Shown here in pieces: positions 6,641 to 11,622 of a DNA stretch of 12,042 bases. How positions within the stretch are numbered: the stretch's first letter is position 1; every line of letters begins with the position of its first letter. The stretch comes from Patescibacteria group bacterium UBA2193 (GTDB lineage: Bacteria; Patescibacteriota; Minisyncoccia; Moranbacterales; DUUL01). Location: the NCBI GenBank assembly GCA_002327335.1, contig DCVH01000082.1, positions 1-12,042 of the forward strand. The letters are read 5' to 3'. Both the position numbers and the translations under genes were made by a program. The notes below the pieces were generated by a model. It saw nothing but the letters and a program-made list of their open reading frames with translations, did not search any database and was not told where the DNA came from.

Positions 6641-6710
6641 GCACGGGTGGAAAGAATCCCAACCAAAGATTGGTCAGCCTCTGGCTGATAACCCACTTAC
6701 ATTGCACGGG
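6641..6710. repeat. Distal copy of a tRNA-Trp 3'-end/trailer repeat (possible island boundary)
   Basis: The left block (6641-6665) starts GCACGGGTGGAAAGAATC, which matches the 3' end of the tRNA-Trp gene at 10455-10472 in 17 of 18 bases. The right block (6685-6710) matches 10436-10461, which is the tRNA trailer plus the last acceptor bases, in 25 of 26 bases. Between them the sequence differs from the other copy but keeps the ability to form hairpins (here CAGCC-TCT-GGCTG). No complete tRNA is present. It lies directly after the GlsB terminator and in direct orientation to the copy beside trnW, as expected for a duplicated attachment site. Confidence 0.7.
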
Positions 6711-6798
6711 CTAGGGTACACGCTTCGAACTAATATATTGGAAAATGGGAGCCAGTTTGTGCGAGATTAGAGCGCGCGAAAGCATTATTAAAACAAAA

Positions 6799-7710
6799 TC
6801 AATATTGATCCGGCCGTGCAACATTATCAAACAAAACTTCTTTTCTTTCCCCGTTACCAACTGAATTGCCATTATCATGATTTGCCAAAACATATTTCAA
6901 TTCCCAATTTGAAATATTTGTTATTGGCTGAAGCCATCCCCTATAACCATAATAATTTCCAAAAATATGCCTCTGGGGCTGGGAAACATCTGTATTTATT
7001 TTTGTGCCATACTTCACGTTGAAGAAATCGATTATTCTGTCATATATAATTTGCGCATAATCTTTTCCGCCCACAATCTCTTTGCCATGGAAAATTTTGT
7101 TTCGAATGCCTGTTCCAAACTTAAAAATTTCATCGTGTAGATCATAATTCTTTAATATCTCGTCCTTGATGTATTGCATATTTGTCTTTCCTGGGCTTAT
7201 CTCACCTGCAATACTTTCGAGAGCAATGATAAGCATGGCTAATCTTGTTGTATAAGTTATAGCTCTGCCAGATTGAGCAATATACTCCAAAACAACAGGG
7301 TTAGGAAATTTTTCAAGCTTTTCCAATGATTCTTTTTCTTCTTCTCCGAAATGCAAAGGTACATGTTCACTTTCTTCAGAATAGGATAAGAAAAAGACTT
7401 GTTCGGGATTATCATTAAGACGAAGTATAAAATAAGGCTCAAGATCAGCAGAAGCAAAGCATTGACTGACAAAGGCGACTCGCCGGACAATATCAATCAA
7501 TTCTTCCCTAAAAAATTGAATGGCACTCTCAGCATCCTTCGCTTCGAATTCTCTTTTAGCAATCCATGCGTTCCCTATTGCGCCATCGGATATATTAAAA
7601 TCCCATTGTCGGAACTTAAATCCGCGAAATTCAAACTCTTGTTTTCCATCTGCAAGCCCCCAAAGATCAGTGATTGTTTTAATTTTATGTTCAATTAAAT
7701 ACTTATTCAT
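6799..7710 (-). CDS. HEPN-type protein, MauJ-like, probable defence-associated RNase
   Basis: A 303-residue cytoplasmic protein. The C-terminal half carries a HEPN-like signature: a helix LAMLIIALESIAGE (about 157-170) with a conserved acidic residue, then R203-N-K-I-F-H208-G, which fits the catalytic R-x4-H motif. HEPN proteins of this kind are metal-independent RNases in toxin-antitoxin, abortive-infection and other defence systems. The general look, including an N-terminal all-beta or mixed region up to about residue 120, resembles proteins annotated as MauJ-like or ApeA-like; I cannot confirm which. The gene ends with TGA, starts at ATG 7710 without a Shine-Dalgarno, and lies inside the putative island beside the restriction-modification genes. 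A 50-codon ORF precedes it by 58 bases and might be co-transcribed. RNase activity is inferred. Confidence 0.6.
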   Translation of the reverse strand: MNKYLIEHKIKTITDLWGLADGKQEFEFRGFKFRQWDFNISDGAIGNAWIAKREFEAKDAESAIQFFREELIDIVRRVAFVSQCFASADLEPYFILRLNDNPEQVFFLSYSEESEHVPLHFGEEEKESLEKLEKFPNPVVLEYIAQSGRAITYTTRLAMLIIALESIAGEISPGKTNMQYIKDEILKNYDLHDEIFKFGTGIRNKIFHGKEIVGGKDYAQIIYDRIIDFFNVKYGTKINTDVSQPQRHIFGNYYGYRGWLQPITNISNWELKYVLANHDNGNSVGNGERKEVLFDNVARPDQY

Positions 7711-7768
7711 TCTTAGTATTTGAAAACAAATAAACCTCTTTATTTATCGATAGTTGAAGAAAAAATTA

Positions 7769-7921
7769 TTATAAAATTTTAACTGCTTTTGTGTTCCTTT
7801 CTTTTATACAACCTTCAATTGCAACTTCAGTCAATCCATAGAAATTATCTCGAATTTCAACAATTCCTTCGTCGGAGATATTTTCATCGTTGCCTGTATT
7901 TTTTAAACAGATCTTCGACAT
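7769..7921 (-). CDS. Small hypothetical ORF upstream of the HEPN-type gene
   Basis: A 50-codon frame, MSKICLKNTGNDENISDEGI..., from ATG at 7921. The frame is open further, to 8035, but that part would run through the promoter of the divergent LexA-methyltransferase gene and is rejected. A purine-rich stretch, GAAAAAGAGAAG, ends 7 bases before this ATG and could help ribosome binding. I recognise no domain. If real it would be the upstream partner of the HEPN-type gene and a candidate antitoxin by position only. It may be non-coding. Confidence 0.3.
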   Translation of the reverse strand: MSKICLKNTGNDENISDEGIVEIRDNFYGLTEVAIEGCIKERNTKAVKIL

Positions 7922-7992
7922 TATTTCACTTCTCTTTTTCTTGGTGAATATATCTATATTATCGAAGCATTTTACACTGTGGATAAATCCAT

Positions 7993-8022
7993 TTGCACTT
8001 CGGTAAATTTTCGGTATATAAT
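7993..8022 (+). promoter_or_regulatory. Promoter of the LexA-methyltransferase gene with direct-repeat operator
   Basis: TATAAT (8017-8022) has TTGCAC (7993-7998) 18 bases upstream, giving a start near 8029 and a leader of about 27 bases without a Shine-Dalgarno. The spacer between the two boxes contains TTCGGTA twice (7999-8005 and 8010-8016), with starts 11 bp apart, so one helical turn. A repressor bound there would cover the promoter. LexA in some lineages, such as alphaproteobacteria, binds direct repeats, so self-repression by the LexA domain is a plausible inference. Confidence 0.55.
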
Positions 8023-8055
8023 ACGAATATAACAAATTTGCATTAAATTAATTAT

Positions 8056-9624
8056 ATGCCCACTCTAACGAAAAAGCAAAAACAAATATTAGACTTCATA
8101 ACATCATACATAATTAAAAAAGGGCTTTCACCTACTATTGAAGAAATACGGAAGCATTTTAAGCTATCTGCCCTATCAACCGTGCACCAGCATATTGAAA
8201 CATTGGAGAAGAAGGGGTTTATAGAAAAGAACGGGAGTTCTGCTAGGGGGATCGAATTGAAGAAAAAAAGCCCATACAGCCTTGTCAAAATACCTTTGGT
8301 CGGAACAATAGCGGCCGGGCAACCGATTGAAGCCATTGAAACTAGGGGTGAAAATGTGATGATTGCTACAAGTGTCGCAAACAAGCCTGGCAACTATTAT
8401 GCCCTGCGAGTCCAAGGAAACAGCATGATTAATGAAGGAATATTTGATGGAGATATTGTTGTTATTAAAAAACAATCAGTTGCCGAAAATGGACAGACTG
8501 TTGTGGCAGTAATCGATGACAATGAAGCTACGCTAAAAAAGATCTACCAAGAAAAAAACAGATTCCGTTTGCAACCAGCCAATCAGACGATGCTTCCATT
8601 TTACAGAAAAGAAGTTGAAATAAGGGGCGTGGTTGTTGAAATAAAAAGGAATCTTGAAAATAATAATGCAACCAAGCAAAAACTTTTCAGAACTTTAGAT
8701 TTGTTTGCCGGAGTCGGAGGCATCAGGCTCGGATTTGAAAACGCAGGCTTTGAGACTGTATTTGCAAATGACTTTGAAAAAAATTGCAAAGCTACATATG
8801 ATCTGAATTTCAAAAAATCAAAACTCATCATAGAAGACATACGGAAAATCGGCATTGACGACTTGCCTGAGTTTGATTTTCTTTTAGGTGGGTTCCCTTG
8901 CCAGGCCTTTTCAATAGCTGGATATCGCAAGGGGTTTAATGATGAAAAAGACCGGGGAAATTTATTTTTCGATGTCGCCAGAATTTTGGAAGCACGCAAT
9001 CCAGCCGGATTTCTTTTGGAAAATGTAAAAAACTTAAAAGGACATGACGGAGGGAAAACTTTCAAAATAATTATTCAAACACTGGAAGACTTGAGCTATC
9101 ATGTGAAAACTAAAGTTTTGAACAGCATGGAGTATGGGAATATTCCACAAAACCGTGAAAGAATATATATTGTCGGATTTAAAAATAAAAACTATGCTGA
9201 CAAATTTGAATTTCCTGAACCGCAAAAATTAAAAATTAAAGTCACCGAACTTTTAGAGAAAAATGTACCTGAAAAATATTACTACAATGACAAGCCTCTT
9301 TTCGAAAAAATCAAAGGATTTGTGAAAGAGGAAGGCAAAGTTTATCAATGGAGAAGACAGTATGTCCGAGAAAATAAAAAGGGAGTCTGCCCCACTCTCA
9401 CTGCTAATATGGGCATGGGCGGACATAACGTTCCAATTATTAAAGACAAAAAAGGAATCAGAAAACTGACTCCGCTTGAATGCTTCAGATTGCAAGGGTT
9501 TCCCAAGTCATTTACACTTCCAGCTGGCCTAGCTGATTCCGCATTATACAAGCAGGCTGGAAACTCCGTTACAGTGACTGTATTGGAAGCGGTTGCAAGA
9601 GAAATGATGAAAGCACTAAATTAA
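8056..9624 (+). CDS. LexA repressor fused to a C5-cytosine DNA methyltransferase
   Basis: One 522-residue reading frame with two complete modules. Residues 1-197 are a full LexA: winged helix-turn-helix (about 1-68), the Ala87-Gly88 cleavage site in GTIAAGQP, catalytic Ser123 in QGNSM, and catalytic Lys161 in EATLKK, the same spacing as in E. coli LexA (A84-G85, S119, K156). After a 12-residue linker, residues 210-522 are a Dcm-type methyltransferase: motif I DLFAGVGG (215-222), motif IV with catalytic Cys282 in GGFPCQ, motif VI ENV (322-324), motif VIII QNRERIY (365-371), a target-recognition region (about 372-468), motif IX RKLTPLECFRLQGFP (469-483) and motif X GNSV (502-505). No ATG lies near the junction that would let the methyltransferase start alone. 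Self-cleavage would release the DNA-binding domain from the peptidase-methyltransferase part. Its stop codon overlaps that of the convergent nuclease gene by 4 bases. Target sequence unknown. Confidence 0.93.
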   Translation: MPTLTKKQKQILDFITSYIIKKGLSPTIEEIRKHFKLSALSTVHQHIETLEKKGFIEKNGSSARGIELKKKSPYSLVKIPLVGTIAAGQPIEAIETRGENVMIATSVANKPGNYYALRVQGNSMINEGIFDGDIVVIKKQSVAENGQTVVAVIDDNEATLKKIYQEKNRFRLQPANQTMLPFYRKEVEIRGVVVEIKRNLENNNATKQKLFRTLDLFAGVGGIRLGFENAGFETVFANDFEKNCKATYDLNFKKSKLIIEDIRKIGIDDLPEFDFLLGGFPCQAFSIAGYRKGFNDEKDRGNLFFDVARILEARNPAGFLLENVKNLKGHDGGKTFKIIIQTLEDLSYHVKTKVLNSMEYGNIPQNRERIYIVGFKNKNYADKFEFPEPQKLKIKVTELLEKNVPEKYYYNDKPLFEKIKGFVKEEGKVYQWRRQYVRENKKGVCPTLTANMGMGGHNVPIIKDKKGIRKLTPLECFRLQGFPKSFTLPAGLADSALYKQAGNSVTVTVLEAVAREMMKALN

Positions 9625-10067
9625 ACTCCAGCTATCTTTTTCAGCAAATCCCAATTTTCTTTATATTTTACCAGCTTTTCCAATGAATTAGAGTTGCTCA
9701 TTTTTTGAATATCTTCAATAGGAATTATATAGCATTCTCCGCTTCTGCCATCTACAACTAAAATTATATCACAATCATCCGGAGAGTATTTGTAAGTCCT
9801 TTGCTTAACCTCCCTGTTAATTTGCTTTCCGCTTCTTCCTCCTCCAGTGAAACTAACACTGCCACCAGACGTCCCTTTTATTTGCACCCTAAGAAGCTTG
9901 TTATTCCCAATATCAATGATAGCATCATACCTCCCATTGGTTACATCAGCACGCGAACAAGGAAAGCCCGCCTTCATACATCTTCCCACCCCGATCATCT
10001 CATCTGAGTTGCCATTAATAGTTCTGAAAATTCCGTCGTTAATGCCTGTTAAGTTTTTTGCCCACAT
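9621..10067 (-). CDS. PD-(D/E)XK endonuclease, probable restriction enzyme
   Basis: A 148-residue nuclease resembling the PD-(D/E)XK family that includes the homing endonuclease I-Ssp6803I (about 150 residues). The core is GRYDAIIDIGNNKLLRVQIK: Asp48 and Asp52 on the first strand, then Q62-I-K64 in place of the usual E-x-K, a substitution seen in this family. Glu23 in the N-terminal helix is a likely further metal or catalytic residue. The C-terminal part (about 88-148) is basic and helical and could contact DNA. It follows the XRE-type regulator by 10 bases in the same direction and converges on the LexA-methyltransferase gene, with a 4-base overlap of the stop codons. This controller-nuclease operon facing a methyltransferase is the layout of many Type II systems, so restriction is the likely job. 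Homing-type cleavage is an alternative. Confidence 0.75.
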   Translation of the reverse strand: MWAKNLTGINDGIFRTINGNSDEMIGVGRCMKAGFPCSRADVTNGRYDAIIDIGNNKLLRVQIKGTSGGSVSFTGGGRSGKQINREVKQRTYKYSPDDCDIILVVDGRSGECYIIPIEDIQKMSNSNSLEKLVKYKENWDLLKKIAGV

Positions 10068-10077
10068 AAATTTTAAT

Positions 10078-10299
10078 TTACTTAATAAAAAAGTCTATTT
10101 TCTTTTTATAGATCTTTGCAAATTCCTGCAACTGAATTACATCAATTCGGCGTTGCCCTGCTTCAATCTTTGAAACATAAGACTGCGTTTTATCTAAAAG
10201 CTCAGCAACTTCTCTCTGATCAAGACCCGACATTCCACGCGCCTTTTTCAATTGCTGTGCTAAAAATTTATGGCCACTTGAATAAATATTATTTTTCAT
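10078..10299 (-). CDS. XRE-family HTH regulator, likely controller (C) protein
   Basis: A 73-residue single-domain helix-turn-helix protein. The HTH_3 fold covers about residues 13-66, with DQREVAELLDKTQSYVSKIE (27-46) as the helix-turn-recognition-helix core and GQRRIDVIQLQEFAKIY (48-64) closing the domain. The size and setting match controller proteins of Type II restriction-modification systems, which delay nuclease expression until DNA has been methylated. The nuclease gene starts 10 bases after its stop. The -10 (10310-10315) lies so close to the ATG at 10299 that the mRNA would be nearly leaderless, a feature known for several C-protein genes. An imperfect palindrome (10315-10344) covers the promoter and is a good autoregulatory site. 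It does not carry the GACT/AGTC C-box I recall, so the exact class is open. Confidence 0.82.
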   Translation of the reverse strand: MKNNIYSSGHKFLAQQLKKARGMSGLDQREVAELLDKTQSYVSKIEAGQRRIDVIQLQEFAKIYKKKIDFFIK

Positions 10300-10309
10300 A
10301 TGTCTATAT

Positions 10310-10344
10310 AGTATATTCCAATTTGTAATATGCCAAAATGGAAT
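10310..10344 (-). promoter_or_regulatory. Promoter and operator of the HTH-nuclease operon
   Basis: The minus strand has TATACT (10310-10315) as -10 and TTGGCA (10331-10336) as a -35 at a short 15-base spacing; read as TACTAT the spacing is 17. An inverted repeat, ATTCCAATTTG (10315-10325) and CAAAATGGAAT (10334-10344), with 10 of 11 pairs and an 8-base centre, spans -35 to -10. Binding by the HTH protein there would control both genes. Confidence 0.55.
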
Positions 10345-10364
10345 TTAAATGCTACCATGTATCC

Positions 10365-10396
10365 ACAAAAAACAAGGCTCAAATGAGCCTTGTTTT
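10365..10396 (-). terminator. Rho-independent terminator of the tRNA-Trp transcript
   Basis: A 12-bp perfect stem (AAAACAAGGCTC at 10369-10380 and GAGCCTTGTTTT at 10385-10396) with an AAAT loop; read on the minus strand it is followed by a run of T (to about 10365). It ends the rplK-rplA-rpmG-trnW direction of transcription and insulates the island operon that starts at 10299. Confidence 0.88.
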
Positions 10397-10400
10397 GGAT

Positions 10401-10461
10401 GCACGGGTGATAGGAGTCCCCAACCAGTGGTTGAGCTGAGAACCCACTTACATTGCACGGG
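10401..10461. repeat. Proximal copy of the tRNA-Trp 3'-end/trailer repeat (possible island boundary)
   Basis: The left block GCACGGGTGATAGGAGTCCC (from 10401) is a degenerate copy of the tRNA 3' end. The right block (10436-10461) is the tRNA trailer plus the last acceptor bases and matches 6685-6710 in 25 of 26 bases. The middle forms CAACC-AGT-GGTTG. GCACGGG therefore occurs at 10401 and again at 10455, 54 bases apart, while in the distal copy the spacing is 63. The right end overlaps the tRNA gene. Confidence 0.7.
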
Positions 10462-10526
10462 TGGAGAGAATCGAACTCCCGTTATTGGTTTTGGAGACCA
10501 ACGTACTACCACTGTACGACACCCGC
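10456..10526 (-). tRNA. trnW: tRNA-Trp, anticodon CCA
   Basis: A 71-base tRNA with all arms. On the minus strand: acceptor GCGGGTG pairs with CACCCGT (first pair G-U), D arm GTAC-AGTGGTA-GTAC, anticodon stem TTGGT/ACCAA with loop CTCCAAA giving anticodon CCA, a 4-base variable region, and T arm GGGAG-TTCGATT-CTCTC. The discriminator base is G, as in bacterial tRNA-Trp. The terminal CCA is not encoded, so it must be added after transcription. It lies downstream of rpmG and may share its transcript. Its 3' end and trailer recur at 6641-6710, which suggests it served as an integration or recombination target. Confidence 0.95.
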
Positions 10527-10580
10527 GAATCTTACAACAATTAATATAACACAAAACTACAATTTAAAAAATCTAAATAA

Positions 10581-10652
10581 CAAATGCCAAATCAATATCA
10601 AAATCCAAAATTAAAACTTTGGCATTTGAAATTTGATTTGGCATTTGAAATT
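10581..10652. repeat. Intergenic repeat with direct and inverted copies of TTTGGCATTTGAAATT
   Basis: TTTGGCATTTGAAATT occurs at 10618-10633 and again at 10637-10652. CAAATGCCAAATCAA at 10581-10595 is the exact reverse complement of 10633-10647, so a 15-bp hairpin is possible, and the first copy can compete for the same arm. This AAATGCCAAAT type of repeat is, from memory, frequent between genes in CPR genomes. It lies between rpmG and tRNA-Trp; no gene is seen in 10527-10671. Confidence 0.7.
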
Positions 10653-10671
10653 CGTCATTTGACATTAATCG

Positions 10672-10836
10672 CTATTTTTTCTTCTTTTCTTTGTGAAGAG
10701 TGTGTTTTCTGCATCTTGAACAAAACTTTTTTAATTCAAGTTTCATTTGAGAAAGTTTTTTAACGTTCTTTTTGGAATAATAGTTGATTTCTTTGCATTC
10801 GGTGCATTGAAATTTTATTAGATTATCTTGAGACAT
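10672..10836 (-). CDS. rpmG: Large-subunit ribosomal protein L33 (bL33)
   Basis: A 54-residue zinc-ribbon ribosomal protein, MSQDNLIKFQCTECKEINYY... The two zinc knuckles are C11-x2-C14 and C39-x2-C42, so this is the cysteine-containing (C+) form of L33. The lysine-rich end KHTLHKEKKKK is typical. Length is normal for the family. Start is ATG at 10836, stop TAG at 10672-10674. It lies between rplA and tRNA-Trp; in many bacteria rpmG and trnW sit together upstream of secE-nusG, so the pair has stayed linked but is placed after rplA here. No Shine-Dalgarno is visible. Confidence 0.95.
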   Translation of the reverse strand: MSQDNLIKFQCTECKEINYYSKKNVKKLSQMKLELKKFCSRCRKHTLHKEKKKK

Positions 10837-10884
10837 ATTTTTAGTTCGTAGCTAATAGTTAATAGTTGTTAGTAATTGAAGTAT

Positions 10885-11562
10885 TTAGACAGCCAATTTA
10901 ATAGATGGGCTCATTGTTGAAGAAATTGAAATTCCTTGAATATATTTCCCCTTGAAAACCGCTGGCTTGCTTTTTGTTAATTCAGCTAGAAAGGCTTCAT
11001 AGTTTTCCTTGAGTTTCCCAGCTTCAAAAGAACGTCTTCCAATAGACAAATGAACATTTCCACTGTCGTCATTCTTGAAGCTTACTTTTCCTTTTTTCAA
11101 TCCTTCAATAATTTCTCCAAGTTTTGGTCCGACTGTCTGAGTTTTTGCATTCGGCATCAAACCTTTTGGTCCAAGAATTTTTGCAATCTTAGCAAGTTTT
11201 GGCATCATATCCGGAGAAGCCACAGCAACATCAAAGTCTATTTGCCCGCTCTTTGCAATTTCTTCAATCAATTTTTCTCCTCCGACTTTTTCCGCACCAG
11301 CCTTTTTTGCTTCATCTTCTTGCTTTTCAGTGAAGGCGATTACACGAACATCTCGTCCTGTTCCATTTGGAAGAACAACTGACGCTCGCACTGATTGATC
11401 AGATTTTTTAGCATCAATTCCCAATTTGACGTGGATTTCTATTGCTTCATCAAATTTGGTTTTTGGAAATTTTTCCATAGTCTCCAAAGCCTCTTCGATT
11501 TTATAGACCTTTGTTTTGTCATAAAGCTCTTCAGCTTTTAGATAATTTTTTCCTCTTTTCAT
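10885..11562 (-). CDS. rplA: Large-subunit ribosomal protein L1 (uL1)
   Basis: A complete 225-residue L1, close to the usual length of about 230. L1 binds 23S rRNA helices 76-78, forms the mobile L1 stalk that helps release tRNA from the E site, and in many bacteria represses translation of its own operon. Family features are visible throughout: KFDEAIEIHVKLGID near the N-terminus, LPNGTGRDVRVIAF, the ILGPKGLMPNAKTQTV motif (about 129-144), GKVSFKNDDSGNVHLSIGR, and the closing GISISSTMSPSIKLAV. Start is ATG at 11562. It follows rplK by 60 bases on the same strand. That gap can fold into a hairpin that may be an L1-binding control site. rplJ and rplL do not follow, unlike in many bacteria. Confidence 0.97.
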   Translation of the reverse strand: MKRGKNYLKAEELYDKTKVYKIEEALETMEKFPKTKFDEAIEIHVKLGIDAKKSDQSVRASVVLPNGTGRDVRVIAFTEKQEDEAKKAGAEKVGGEKLIEEIAKSGQIDFDVAVASPDMMPKLAKIAKILGPKGLMPNAKTQTVGPKLGEIIEGLKKGKVSFKNDDSGNVHLSIGRRSFEAGKLKENYEAFLAELTKSKPAVFKGKYIQGISISSTMSPSIKLAV

Positions 11563-11570
11563 AGCTTTGT

Positions 11571-11610
11571 GTGGTAGTTGCGAATGCCTTCTCAGAAGTC
11601 ATCCTCCCAC
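11571..11610 (-). promoter_or_regulatory. Possible L1-binding leader between rplK and rplA
   Basis: On the minus strand the 40-base segment opens with GTGG and closes with CCAC, with an inner hairpin CTTC-TGA-GAAG and a GGGAGGATGA strand forming an asymmetric internal loop. L1 is known to bind rRNA-like asymmetric loops in its own mRNA in other bacteria, and this is the right place. GGAGG here is too far from the rplA ATG to serve as its Shine-Dalgarno. The fold was judged by eye only. Confidence 0.35.
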
Positions 11611-11622
11611 TTTTATAATTAA

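Noticed and set aside
6641..6715. Possible second tRNA or tRNA pseudogene
   Set aside because: Only the acceptor and T-arm 3' strand are recognisable; there is no anticodon arm or D arm, so it is listed as a repeat.
7922..8035. N-terminal extension of the small ORF at 7769-7921
   Set aside because: It would overlap the whole promoter of the divergent LexA-methyltransferase gene, and its residues have no family resemblance.
8052..8393. 113-codon minus-strand frame opposite the LexA domain
   Set aside because: It has no recognisable domain and overlaps a gene with intact catalytic motifs.
8601..9065. 154-codon minus-strand frame opposite the methyltransferase motif region
   Set aside because: It is a shadow of conserved motifs I to VI, low in complexity and without a family resemblance.
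6711..10400. Integrase or transposase inside the putative island
   Set aside because: All sizeable frames were examined and none resembles a tyrosine or serine recombinase or a transposase.
10345..10554. Open frames on both strands over the tRNA-Trp region
   Set aside because: They read through the tRNA, its trailer repeat and the terminator; similar peptides such as THLHCTG arise only because the tRNA-derived repeat is read in frame.
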